Assembly (NCBI GenBank): GCA_048499455.1
Contig: JASNZV010000022.1
Location: forward strand, 78,418-142,417
Reading direction: 5' to 3'
DNA: 64,000 nt
Source: CFX5 sp023384495
Lineage (GTDB): Bacteria > Chloroflexota > Anaerolineae > Caldilineales > Caldilineaceae
In this document: in pieces, positions 47,762 to 56,326 of the stretch
How positions within the stretch are numbered: the stretch's first letter is position 1
How the letters are laid out: each line of letters starts with the position of its first letter
Notes under the pieces: model-generated
Database searches by the model: none
What the model saw: the letters and a program-made list of their open reading frames with translations, nothing else
Told to the model about the DNA's origin: nothing
Position numbers and translations under genes: made by a program

Positions 47762-48850
47762 ATGATAGACATGAACGCTTTAGATGTAATTACCGAGTCA
47801 CCAGAAATTGAACAGTGGCGGCTGCTATCACAATTTACATATCCACCAAATATTCGAAAGCAGTTGGATTCGAGAGGATTTGCCGAGATAAATCCGGATG
47901 TAGTAGAGCTTGTTGCTGGCAGTTTTCGTCAGGGGGAGGCGTACTTTGCATCCGCGAAAACCTCGCCTCTTGATATTTCGCCGCTGCTTCTGTATTATGG
48001 CGCTACTAATTTGCTCGCGGGTACGTATGCCTTGCTTACTAACTCTCGGCCACATATCAAGAATCATGGTATGAGAATAAGTAGTGCAAGAGTGGAGCAA
48101 GTCGCCCAAGTGTCGCTCGTTCCACAAAATCCTGAGAGTGGAGCGCTCCAAGAGTTCTGCAGTTTGTTTTCTCCTGGATGTAACCTGCCCACAGGTGGTG
48201 CATGGATGATGCATGAAATCATGGGGTCTCTTCCTGATTTGCGATTTGACTTTGAAAACCAATATCTAGAGAACAAATATTTCACAGTGCCTATTGAAAT
48301 TGTCTATACGCGAGACCGTAAAATTGAAAGAATATTAAACAGAGATCTGGAGCGATACGATGATCTGGCGGAAGTTCTGAGTCACATACCGAAGTTTGCG
48401 GAAGCTTACCTAAAGCCCCAGTTTAAGCCTAACTATATAATACTCTTCCCAAGACAGAACAGGCCCATGATTGGCACATACTCTACGTCTGGAAGGAAAT
48501 ATTTACAAATTGCACACAAGAAGAATGGGCAGATGCTTTGCCCAGATCCAATAATCTTTATGTTTATGGGGCTCTTCATATTGGGTATGTTACCTCGGTA
48601 TTACCCGGAATTATGGAACCCATTCGTCCGTAGTGATATAACAGGAGAACGATTTATTGTGGAGAAATTTACATCCTTGTGTCATAGGTACTTCCCGAAT
48701 CTTGTGCTAAACTTCATTTACGGAAAAAGGGTTCAATTCATAACCGGAACAGAAGGAATTCGAGATATGAGATTGAGTTTCACAGAACAGGAATTTAAGG
48801 CAGTGGTGAAAGAAGTGATCCAGCAAATGCGTATAGATGGTGAATTGTGA
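47762..48850 (+). CDS. Cassette 3b: YaaC-like protein
   Basis: About 362 residues. The N-terminal segment EIEQWRLLSQFTYPPNIRKQL and the motif DISPLLLYYGATNLLAGTYA are close to YaaC family proteins of Bacillus, whose role is unknown. The later part has PNYIILFPRQNRPM and a hydrophobic PIIFMFMGLFILGMLPRYYP segment. An AAAGGA seven bases before ATG 47762 sets the start, in preference to GTG 47759. It overlaps the next gene by one base (TGATG), implying coupled translation. Linkage to a DUF5677-like gene on a mobile cassette hints at a conflict system, which is inference. Confidence 0.65.
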   Translation: MIDMNALDVITESPEIEQWRLLSQFTYPPNIRKQLDSRGFAEINPDVVELVAGSFRQGEAYFASAKTSPLDISPLLLYYGATNLLAGTYALLTNSRPHIKNHGMRISSARVEQVAQVSLVPQNPESGALQEFCSLFSPGCNLPTGGAWMMHEIMGSLPDLRFDFENQYLENKYFTVPIEIVYTRDRKIERILNRDLERYDDLAEVLSHIPKFAEAYLKPQFKPNYIILFPRQNRPMIGTYSTSGRKYLQIAHKKNGQMLCPDPIIFMFMGLFILGMLPRYYPELWNPFVRSDITGERFIVEKFTSLCHRYFPNLVLNFIYGKRVQFITGTEGIRDMRLSFTEQEFKAVVKEVIQQMRIDGEL

Positions 48851-49872
48851 TGATACGGGACAAGGCATATCAATTATGCAAAGGTGTCTGGAAATCCGAG
48901 GCTCGAGCAATTTTGCAGTCGCTCATACTCGGGTTTCTAAGAGTGACTGAATCTGAACTACATTCAAGCCGGAATTGTACACATTTTGGTACTGTAGCGC
49001 AGAGTTTCAGAGCCCAAATATTAGGTTACCTAGTTGTTGACAGAGACAAGCCAAAGCTTGAAGAGACATATCCACCGCTGCGCTGGGCGGACGGTCTGAC
49101 GGATGAAGAGCGAACGAGTCTAGTTAATGCGCACGCGCAAATTGCCGCTTTAAATCGTGATTGTATCAAGTCATTCGTCACTGAGTTTCCTGATAGCTCA
49201 ATTGCTATTGATCCATATGCCAAGTTTGGATATCAAGTAACTCATGTTAGAACGGGTTTAGAATTGCTGCAGAAGGATCTGGCGGACGAGGTGATTAATA
49301 GCTTCTCTGAGCATCCGGCTTTTTCTATAGCCCGAAGCTGCGCTAGAACGATTCAAGGGTCAGTTTCACCGGTCGAGCTCGCGCGCGGAGTGGAAAACCT
49401 AGAGCAAAATATATTCGCTAGTGGTCCGCTCAGGAGTATGAAGGCACTTTCTCAAGTTCTCTTTACCTATCCCTCTGCGGCGCAAGAGAAGATTCTGTTT
49501 GATTATCTATGCGCACTATTGAGTGTTAGATCATCATTAGCTATACTTGATGAGCTAGTATTTCAAGCTATTCTTTACAATAAGTTACCGGTTTTATCTG
49601 ATGATAACATAATACAGATTAGCGGTGTCAGTAGCCATTCTAGTGGAATTGGTGTTCAGTGCTTTTGTCAGCCCGATGATGCATTTGGGCATTGGGAACT
49701 AGGTCTGGCTCTGCTAAAATCGAATGAGAAGATCCTTCAGGAACTAAAGCCGGATTTATGCCGAGTTGAAACCATCGAATTTTCCAGTTCACCAGAGGTA
49801 GGCGATCTATACAAGCTTGGCTTGCGGACTATCGATAGTAATTTGAATCCCTATGGCAATCTTCTACGCTAA
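48850..49872 (+). CDS. Cassette 3c: unrecognised 340-residue protein
   Basis: No family recognised. The N-terminal half is helical (AYQLCKGVWKSEARAILQSL) and includes LRWADGLTDEERTSLV; the C-terminal half contains repeats of hydrophobic helices and ISGVSSHSSGIGVQCFC. No TM helix or signal peptide is apparent. Its start overlaps the stop of the YaaC-like gene (ATG 48850; GTG 48847 possible), so it is probably a stoichiometric partner. A+T-rich throughout. It ends 36 bases before attC 3. Confidence 0.6.
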   Translation: MIRDKAYQLCKGVWKSEARAILQSLILGFLRVTESELHSSRNCTHFGTVAQSFRAQILGYLVVDRDKPKLEETYPPLRWADGLTDEERTSLVNAHAQIAALNRDCIKSFVTEFPDSSIAIDPYAKFGYQVTHVRTGLELLQKDLADEVINSFSEHPAFSIARSCARTIQGSVSPVELARGVENLEQNIFASGPLRSMKALSQVLFTYPSAAQEKILFDYLCALLSVRSSLAILDELVFQAILYNKLPVLSDDNIIQISGVSSHSSGIGVQCFCQPDDAFGHWELGLALLKSNEKILQELKPDLCRVETIEFSSSPEVGDLYKLGLRTIDSNLNPYGNLLR

Positions 49873-49908
49873 TCATGCGCTTTGATGAATAATATGAAGT
49901 GGTGAGCC

Positions 49909-50037
49909 GGCCAACAACCCGCTGCACCGGACTGGCTTTGTTAAGGGCCGTGCGGTGTCTGCTCCTTCGGCGATATGTTCTCGTTTAGTTTGTTGTGGTG
50001 CTTTTGTTCGCCAGCCGGTGAGCTGTGTTCGTTGGCC
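49909..50037 (+). other. attC site 3 (129 bp)
   Basis: GGCCAAC ... GTTGGCC, standard centre. It closes the three-gene cassette, which spans about 3.2 kb and is long for a cassette. Confidence 0.92.
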
Positions 50038-50115
50038 GGCTGACCGATGCTTGGCGATGCATTTGATATCTCGCTCTCAAAATCTGAAGGGTTTATCTGA
50101 AAGGTAGTACCACAT

Positions 50116-52710
50116 ATGCAATTTCGACGCATATTGATAGTGATTTGTATCACGACAATTTGCTTAATTGTCCTATTATTGACTACTGCTAATGGCGTCT
50201 ATGCTACGCGGGATTCGTTTTATCGACCCATAGAAATTGGTCCCCCAAGGCTCACTGATATCTCGAATCCTTCTAGCCCAAGCTCGTTCCCTCTTACCGA
50301 CACATTTACCACTGTCATAACGAGCAGTGTGCAAACTGAATATCTATCACAAACGAATTGGTTGCCAGCAGTCCCAGCCTGGATCCATCCACAATGGCCG
50401 GGCTTGGAAGATGCCATCTGGATATGGAAAAGCTACCGCGTAACACCGGTTGAAGCACAGAATGGCTCCGAAATTATCACCTTCCGACGCACCTTTGATC
50501 TACCTTCAATGGCGGAGAACATTGTTGGCATCATCCAACTAACTGCTGACAACGCATATGAGTTGTCATTAAATGGCGAAGTAATCGGTCATGATGGTAT
50601 ATTACATGTTTCTGGCACAGATTATGGTTGGAGATCTATTGAGACATATGCGCTTCAACCTTTACCCGGCGCAAATGAGCTGCTTATTAGGACCATCAAC
50701 TATCGAGGTGGAGAGAATAGCAATGCGGACAGTAATCCAGCGGGAATTCTATTTCGGGCTCATATCACCTATAACATCACACCTTATGAAACAAGACTTG
50801 AACCGGTCATCTTTATTCCAGGTATAGCAGGCAGTTATCTGGTTGAGGATGGAGAAGAACTATGGCCGGCAATTGGTTTGTTCCGTGATCAAAAACATCG
50901 GCGGCTCACGCTCGATCCAAATCAAGCACAATCAGATGTCGTAGCAACCGACGCAATTCGTAGGGTTGCCATCAAGAATGTCTATCAACCTCTACTTGAT
51001 GCGTTGTTCTCCACTGGTGGCTATCAAGAGTATCAAGTCAATGGCGATCCCTCAAGACGAACCGAGGCAGGCTGTGACTATGCCAATCAGCAGGCCAATC
51101 ATCCTACCCTATTTGTCTTTGCCTACGATTGGCGTCAAGACAACGCTGTTTCTGCTGCTGCGCTCACTGAGTATTTCAAATGCATTCGTAAGTTTCATCC
51201 AGAGGGCAAGATCAACATCGTCGCTCACAGTATGGGTGGTTTGGTGGCGCGCCGGTACATCCTCGATCACCCTGAAACGCATGGGATCGATAAGTTGGTT
51301 ACGATTGGCACACCTTGGCTAGGCGCGCCGAAAGCGATCAATACGATGTACACGGGCGAATTTGCCAACTGGTTCGTCGCCTCATCATCAGTCTTGCGCG
51401 AGTTAGTTGTGTTTTTTCCTGGTGCCCATCAACTCATTCCTGGTGAAGGCTACTTTGCTCTTGGCGGACGCCCGTTCGGAGAAGCTGACTGGGACGTAAA
51501 CGAAAACTTACAAAACGACACCGTCTACTCATTTGTGCAAATGGTAGAGCTACTTGATCGGCAGTTTGCCACCAGCATACCAGGAACAACAACCGCCAAC
51601 TTCCATACATCCGCTCAAGACAATTTGCTTGACGATCTGAACGATGCTGAATACCACTTCATTTTTGGTGCTGGCTCGCGCAACGATACAATTGAACAAG
51701 TCATTGCTACTTCTCAGATTCGCTGCTATGGCCGGGTCGCGTCTCGTCGGTCTTGTAGGCCGTTCTACTACTATGATGTCAAGTTAGGTCGAGGCGATGG
51801 AACTGTACCAAGGCTGAGCGCCGAACGAATCGGGAACGGTCTCAACTACAGCGGCGTAGCGTCTCTGCATCGTGTTGCCGGTGGGGGTCAAGAACATCTT
51901 GGTCTCACCCAAAATGCAGAGGTGCAAAGTCTGATTCTGCAATTGCTGGAAAATCGAGACTACTTGAAAGCTGACACCCTTGTTCAGGCAAGTACAGAGC
52001 CACCTCTTGAGTCTGCCTATTATGTACGAATCTATGGTGCAGGTTTGCCAGTCGTAACTGACTCGCTGGGCAATTCGACTGCTCCGATTAGTGAGACAGT
52101 ATTTCTGGAAAATGTGTCGGGGTTGACTATGCATGTGCTAGACGAAGATGCGACCTTGCTCGTTTTGTCAAAGAATCAAGCGTACACCGTCACATTTGTT
52201 GCGGCGTCAGAACCCATTCAGATAGAAATTGCCGAAGGTACAAATTTAACCAGCACAAGAGCAATCAGGTACTTCGATTTGGTATTGCCTGCCGGTGCTA
52301 ATGCAGGTTTTCAGGTTACTCCTGAGGACATTGAACCTCTATATTTTGACAGTGATCAAAGTGGAACTCTCGACACGATTGTTATGCCAACGGTTGACGT
52401 GAGCGGCGCACTCGCGTCCGACGTGCTCCCACCAACAGTCAGCATCACCCATACCCAAGATGGTGCACAAGTGACAGTTTCTATCAGTGCCACAGATGAG
52501 AACGAGGTGGCGACAATTTACTACTCGCTTGATGGAGTAGAGTTTGAGATCTATTCCACGCCTTTGGCAGTAGAAGTGGGGGAAGTGATGTTGGTACATG
52601 CTTTTGCGGATGATCGTGCGTCTAATCGCTCTCAACTGGCAGTTCATGCGTTGCCGACTACAGTGCAACCGACTTTCACGAATTTGTATTTGCCGCTGGT
52701 GCAGCGGTGA
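50116..52710 (+). CDS. Cassette 4: secreted LCAT-like lipase/acyltransferase
   Basis: 864 residues. The signal peptide (LIVICITTICLIVLLLTTANG) predicts export. The alpha/beta-hydrolase core lies at about 235-620: VIFIPGIAGSYLVEDGEELW (oxyanion region as in LCAT/PF02450), nucleophile Ser372 in VAHSMGGLVARRY, and a late His in SLHRVAGGGQEHLG. Residues 70-200 form a beta domain (WIHPQWPGLEDAIWIWKSY...RRTFDLP). The C-terminal region is Ig-like and ends NLYLPLVQR, a tail similar to the C25 protease. It would cleave or transfer acyl chains outside the cell. A 2.6-kb single-gene secreted enzyme is unusual cassette cargo. It is moderately A+T-rich. Confidence 0.82.
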   Translation: MQFRRILIVICITTICLIVLLLTTANGVYATRDSFYRPIEIGPPRLTDISNPSSPSSFPLTDTFTTVITSSVQTEYLSQTNWLPAVPAWIHPQWPGLEDAIWIWKSYRVTPVEAQNGSEIITFRRTFDLPSMAENIVGIIQLTADNAYELSLNGEVIGHDGILHVSGTDYGWRSIETYALQPLPGANELLIRTINYRGGENSNADSNPAGILFRAHITYNITPYETRLEPVIFIPGIAGSYLVEDGEELWPAIGLFRDQKHRRLTLDPNQAQSDVVATDAIRRVAIKNVYQPLLDALFSTGGYQEYQVNGDPSRRTEAGCDYANQQANHPTLFVFAYDWRQDNAVSAAALTEYFKCIRKFHPEGKINIVAHSMGGLVARRYILDHPETHGIDKLVTIGTPWLGAPKAINTMYTGEFANWFVASSSVLRELVVFFPGAHQLIPGEGYFALGGRPFGEADWDVNENLQNDTVYSFVQMVELLDRQFATSIPGTTTANFHTSAQDNLLDDLNDAEYHFIFGAGSRNDTIEQVIATSQIRCYGRVASRRSCRPFYYYDVKLGRGDGTVPRLSAERIGNGLNYSGVASLHRVAGGGQEHLGLTQNAEVQSLILQLLENRDYLKADTLVQASTEPPLESAYYVRIYGAGLPVVTDSLGNSTAPISETVFLENVSGLTMHVLDEDATLLVLSKNQAYTVTFVAASEPIQIEIAEGTNLTSTRAIRYFDLVLPAGANAGFQVTPEDIEPLYFDSDQSGTLDTIVMPTVDVSGALASDVLPPTVSITHTQDGAQVTVSISATDENEVATIYYSLDGVEFEIYSTPLAVEVGEVMLVHAFADDRASNRSQLAVHALPTTVQPTFTNLYLPLVQR

Positions 52711-52746
52711 TCACAGACACTTAGGCGGGGTTCAGGGTCAAGGCCG

Positions 52747-52873
52747 GCCAACAACCCGCTGCACCGGACTGGCTACACACAGGGCCGCGCGGTGTCTGCC
52801 CCTTCGGCTGTCTTTATTCGTCTAGCTTGTTGTGGTGCTGTCGTCGCCAGCCGGTGAGCTGTGTTCGTTGGCC
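52747..52873 (+). other. attC site 4 (127 bp)
   Basis: GGCCAAC ... GTTGGCC; two bases shorter than most copies in the loop side (gtcgtcgcc instead of gtcgttcgcc). It closes the lipase cassette. Confidence 0.92.
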
Positions 52874-52934
52874 GGCTAGCAGCGAGCGGGGTCAACAAAA
52901 CATCGAAAGTAAGTCATGATCTAGGAACAATCGC

Positions 52935-53795
52935 ATGTGGATAAGGGCATTCATTTCCGTTTTCTGCGCCAGTTTGATCGTGACTTATCATGTGTTGCCC
53001 AAGATTATAGAAGATGTTGCCAAGATTATGCGGATCGATCTATTTACCTCATCTTTGTTTATGGTCGCCATAGTCGCGCTATTTTGGAATCAGGTTGTAT
53101 CACTGGGCCGTAGCGCCAGGAGAACCGAAAAACGTTTTGTAGTGGTTATCCTATGTACAATCTTTGTTGTGGCTGGCATGTTATCACCAACGATGAAAAT
53201 TGATTCGAATGCGATTTGGCTAATCGGCATCGCTGCTATCGTATTTGTATTGCCTAATCTTAGGTCCCTAATGCCTTATGTAAAGAAGATTAAAATTGGA
53301 GATGCTGAACTGGAGCTTAGGGAGGATATAAGTGTTTTAGAGAGAGAAGTTGAGAGAGCAACAGATGCTGTGGCTGAGCAATCCGGCACGACAGCCTTAA
53401 AAGGGTCAGACAACAAAGCTGCATCGGATGTCGAGAAAGTAATCGAAGAAGCAGCGAAGAGCCCAAGAGCGGCACTATTACTGCTGTCGGCGAAAATTGA
53501 GGAGAAGCTGCGTCGTGTACTAAGGGACGCTGACATTGATTACCAACCAGTTTCTTCCTCAACCCGGTTGGTTGAGTTGGGCGTAAAACATCAAATTTTT
53601 CCCCTTGAAATTCTTTCCGCCATTCGAGATTTTGCTTCTGTACGAAATCGCGTTGCGCATGGTGCTGCGTTCGATATCGATGATTCCTATATTTTGTCAA
53701 TTATCTCGCTTGGGACTCAGTTGTTGAACGTAATATCTGCAATTGAGGTATCAAGCCATAGAACACAGGGATCCGACTATGGCGTTGAGGAGTGA
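52935..53795 (+). CDS. Cassette 5: membrane-anchored HEPN-motif protein
   Basis: 286 residues. Three or four hydrophobic helices occupy the first 110 residues, followed by KKIKIGDAELELREDIS and a coiled-coil stretch (EREVERATDAVAEQ). The C-terminal helical domain (SPRAALLLLSAKIEEKLRRVL) contains VRNRVAHGAAFD, the R-x4-H motif of HEPN RNases. HEPN proteins act in toxin-antitoxin, abortive-infection and CRISPR effectors; membrane anchoring suggests it senses or acts at the membrane. RBS AGGAAC seven bases before ATG 52935. A pure membrane protein of the DUF4145 type is the alternative reading. Confidence 0.72.
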   Translation: MWIRAFISVFCASLIVTYHVLPKIIEDVAKIMRIDLFTSSLFMVAIVALFWNQVVSLGRSARRTEKRFVVVILCTIFVVAGMLSPTMKIDSNAIWLIGIAAIVFVLPNLRSLMPYVKKIKIGDAELELREDISVLEREVERATDAVAEQSGTTALKGSDNKAASDVEKVIEEAAKSPRAALLLLSAKIEEKLRRVLRDADIDYQPVSSSTRLVELGVKHQIFPLEILSAIRDFASVRNRVAHGAAFDIDDSYILSIISLGTQLLNVISAIEVSSHRTQGSDYGVEE

Positions 53796-53838
53796 AGTTT
53801 ATCAAACGTTGCTGCATAGCGTGTATGGGCCTAACGCC

Positions 53839-53967
53839 GGCCAACAACCCGCTGCACCGGACTGGCGAAAGTCGGGGCCGTGCGATGTCTGCTCCTTCGG
53901 CCATGTGGTTTTGTTTAGTTCGTCTCGGTGCTGTCGTTCGCCAGCCGGTGAGCCGGGAGCGTTGGCC
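53839..53967 (+). other. attC site 5 (129 bp)
   Basis: GGCCAAC ... GTTGGCC. This copy shows the fold exactly: GCTGCACCGGACTGGC (53851-53866) pairs perfectly with GCCAGCCGGTGAGC (53940-53953) when one G and one A are left unpaired, the extrahelical bases of attC. Confidence 0.94.
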
Positions 53968-54008
53968 GGCTAGCGATGCGAAGGGATAGGCAGGACAAGA
54001 CCAGACTA

Positions 54009-54049
54009 ATTTTTTGTGCTTGAGGAGAGATTGTCAAGCACGCTATACT
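54009..54049 (+). promoter_or_regulatory. Pc-like internal promoter
   Basis: ATTTTTTGTGCTTGA (54009-54023) is identical to the sequence around the Pc -35. TTGAGG (54020-54025), 18 bases, TATACT (54044-54049). GTGCTTGA (54016-54023) and TCAAGCAC (54034-54041) form an inverted repeat within it. It should drive the 54148-55206 gene independently of Pc. Confidence 0.65.
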
Positions 54050-54147
54050 CCCCTATCATTAGGCACCGTAATTGCCTTTGAGCTCTGGCCGATAGTTGAC
54101 TGTCAAAATTTCATGCTTTATGAACTGGATTCAAAGCTAAGGTGTTT

Positions 54148-55206
54148 ATGAAACTTAAGTTTGCCGACCTTACACTTTTGAGCATGGAAGAAGAAGATTT
54201 GCTTGATAAACCAGAGAGAGTATTTCTTCGTAGTGTTACTGATATTCTACCCTACGAGGCGTACTTGGTCCTGAAGCAGCAATTCGGTGTGCCAGTGAGC
54301 GAATCTTTTGATGATGATAAGACTCAGTGGCAATACTTCTTCAAGATTCCTGGTGCCTATATTGAAATCTATGATTGGAAACTGGATTCGTTTAGCATCG
54401 GTGTATTTGCTGAAGATGGTAAACGGGAATCCGGTGAAAAAACAGCAGAAGCAGTATATAGCTTAATCAAACAGCATGTTCCTAGGGTTGTAACTCATCT
54501 GAAGTCAGCAATCAAAGAACCCAAAGGTATGGTGATACAGAATCCCTACCTGATCTACTATAGCAGTGCGGATAAACTGCTAGAGATCGCTGAGCAGGTC
54601 GAATCTTGGCAGTATGATCCAGAATTGCGGGGACAGCAGCCGAATATTATCAACAAATGGCTTATATATGAGTACAATCTGGATTTCTGTAGGTCTGCAT
54701 TCTTTCTATATCTTGCTTCGTTTGAAGGGTTATTGAATCTGATTTATGAACTCTACTTACGAAAGGAGTTGCGGGATGAAAGAATTTATGAACGACTATC
54801 AAGAGAACAAATTGATATTAAGTTGCGCCTTGCGCCAGTGTATTGTTCATGCTTTAAGTCTTCATTGATTGATCACCAAAGCGAAGAATTCAAGAAATTC
54901 CATACGATTGTCAATCTTCGCAATGATTTTATTCATGCCAATTTGACTCAATCGATGCGAAGTCCGGTGGTTGAAACTGATGGTTATACATTTGTGGTTG
55001 ATCAGCGCAGAACAGCTGCAAGTCTGCCAAGAAATATAAGCGAATTGAACACAACCCATATAAGGGAAGTTAAGAACTCCGTTGATGAAATGGTGAAGCA
55101 GATCATTTTTGAGATGGCACCCAGATTTCGCCGAGAAATGATGCACATTTTGGGGCTGGAATCAATTGTTATAGAATATGAAGATGGTGAACTAATCGTT
55201 TTGTGA
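54148..55206 (+). CDS. Cassette 6: HEPN-motif protein with N-terminal orphan domain
   Basis: 352 residues, soluble. The first 130 residues (DLTLLSMEEEDLLDKPERVF..., with WQYFFKIPGAYIEIYDWKL) are not recognised. The C-terminal domain is helical: FLYLASFEGLLNLIYELYL and LRNDFIHANLTQS, giving the R-x4-H motif of HEPN nucleases. It has its own Pc-like promoter. AAGG precedes ATG 54148; GTG 54142 would add two residues. A+T-rich, unlike the host. Function beyond HEPN is not assigned; an abortive-infection type RNase is one possibility. Confidence 0.65.
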   Translation: MKLKFADLTLLSMEEEDLLDKPERVFLRSVTDILPYEAYLVLKQQFGVPVSESFDDDKTQWQYFFKIPGAYIEIYDWKLDSFSIGVFAEDGKRESGEKTAEAVYSLIKQHVPRVVTHLKSAIKEPKGMVIQNPYLIYYSSADKLLEIAEQVESWQYDPELRGQQPNIINKWLIYEYNLDFCRSAFFLYLASFEGLLNLIYELYLRKELRDERIYERLSREQIDIKLRLAPVYCSCFKSSLIDHQSEEFKKFHTIVNLRNDFIHANLTQSMRSPVVETDGYTFVVDQRRTAASLPRNISELNTTHIREVKNSVDEMVKQIIFEMAPRFRREMMHILGLESIVIEYEDGELIVL

Positions 55207-55273
55207 TAATTCTCTCAGCGGAACAACTGAACAACACGCTTGCCGTCATTGTACTCTTGACAAATCCGTTGCC

Positions 55274-55292
55274 GGCCAAACAATAGTTGGCC
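55274..55292 (+). other. Collapsed attC (19 bp left)
   Basis: GGCCAAACAATAGTTGGCC: both R boxes remain but the whole inner 110 bases are gone. The flanking bases extend the pairing to GCCGGCCAAAC/GTTGGCCGGC. It marks where the 54148-55206 cassette ends. Confidence 0.7.
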
Positions 55293-55353
55293 GGCCGACG
55301 AGGGGTCGTGACCGGACGTTTGGCATGATAATGAAATGATGGAAGAGTTCGTC

Positions 55354-55671
55354 ATGGCAGAGTTTGTAACCTACAAACGATGGCGATTGAAAGACGGCAA
55401 ACGGGAAGCCGACCTGGTCGATCTGGTGCGCAACGAAATCGTCCCGCACTATGCCAAGCTCGGAGGTTGTGTAAGGCTGGGACTGCATCGAATCAGGGAG
55501 ACCTCATCCTATCTTGCGCTCCAGCATTGGCAAAGTCGAGCGGATTGGGAGACAACCACATCCTCTGATTTCTATCAGTCTTGGCTCGGTGAATATGAAC
55601 CGATTTTGGCTCGCTGGGATCAGTTGATGGAGTTTGAGGACGAGTGGGAGGCTGAAGTCATTCTTGGATAA
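55354..55671 (+). CDS. Cassette 7: small dimeric alpha/beta-barrel (ABM-like) protein
   Basis: About 105 residues. The pattern FVTYKRWRLKDGKREADLVD and YLALQHWQSRADWETTTSS resembles antibiotic-biosynthesis-monooxygenase/dimeric alpha-beta barrel proteins (a W at the start of the second strand and a helix after it). The fold call is tentative and no catalytic residue can be named. GGAAGAG six bases before ATG 55354 supports this start; an earlier ATG pair at 55336 is possible. It ends 84 bases before its attC. Confidence 0.55.
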   Translation: MAEFVTYKRWRLKDGKREADLVDLVRNEIVPHYAKLGGCVRLGLHRIRETSSYLALQHWQSRADWETTTSSDFYQSWLGEYEPILARWDQLMEFEDEWEAEVILG

Positions 55672-55755
55672 AGGGGGGTGTTTGGTGGAATCAGCGGAAC
55701 AGATGGCAAGCGAATGATCGTGTGCCATTGGCAATTGTAAGCGCAGGGGCAGGCC

Positions 55756-55884
55756 GGCCAACAACCCGCTGCACCGGACTGGCGAAAGTCAGGGCCGTGC
55801 CGTGTCTGCTCCTTCGGCCATGCCTGTTCGTGTAGGTTGTTGTGGTGCTGTCGTTCGCCAGCCGGTGAGCCGGGAGTGTTGGTC
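55756..55884 (+). other. attC site 6 (129 bp, R' variant GTTGGTC)
   Basis: GGCCAAC at the left, GTTGGTC at the right (55878-55884): a single base change in R'. The inner arms are standard. It could reduce recombination at this position. Confidence 0.9.
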
Positions 55885-56021
55885 GGCTGACGCTAGCATC
55901 TCATAGAAAAAAGACAAAGTCATAGGTGAGGCGGAAGGGTGGGTAATGATAAGCGCGTAGGTTTTCATCACAGACGACGTGGTTTTTGCATGACATCCGT
56001 GATAGTGATAACATGTAAAGG

Positions 56022-56312
56022 ATGATTGCGTCGTTTGGTGACAAAGCAACGGAAGACTTGTATCACGGGCGGAACACACGACGAGTGCGACGGTTTCCGC
56101 CTGATGTGGTGCCGGTTGCGCTTCGTAAGCTTGACGTAATTCGTGGAGCCCAACGGCTGGTGGACTTGCGGTCACCACCAGGGAATCGGCTTGAAGCGCT
56201 GAAGGGCGATTACTTGGGTTGGTATAGCATTCGTGTCAACCAACAGTGGCGCATCATCTTTCGTTGGGAGCAGGAAGCAGCGCATGGGGTCACCCTGACC
56301 GATTATCACTAA
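56022..56312 (+). CDS. higB: Cassette 8a: HigB-type toxin (RelE superfamily)
   Basis: 96 residues, full length. Typical HigB features in order: start IASFGDKATEDLYHG, VALRKLDVIRGAQRLVDL, PPGNRLEALKGDYLGWYSIRVN, QWRIIFRWEQ, and the terminal DYH. HigB is a ribosome-dependent mRNA endonuclease neutralised by HigA. The toxin comes first and the antitoxin 14 bases after, the normal higBA order. Toxin-antitoxin cassettes are known to stabilise chromosomal integrons. Confidence 0.9.
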   Translation: MIASFGDKATEDLYHGRNTRRVRRFPPDVVPVALRKLDVIRGAQRLVDLRSPPGNRLEALKGDYLGWYSIRVNQQWRIIFRWEQEAAHGVTLTDYH

Positions 56313-56326
56313 GAAGGAAGTTGGCT

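Noticed and set aside
55789..56178. Minus-strand 'conserved proteins' such as those sharing KPVRCSGLLAG or SRLTGW across many loci
   Set aside because: They are translations of the antisense strand of the attC repeat, so their similarity reflects the DNA element, not a gene family.
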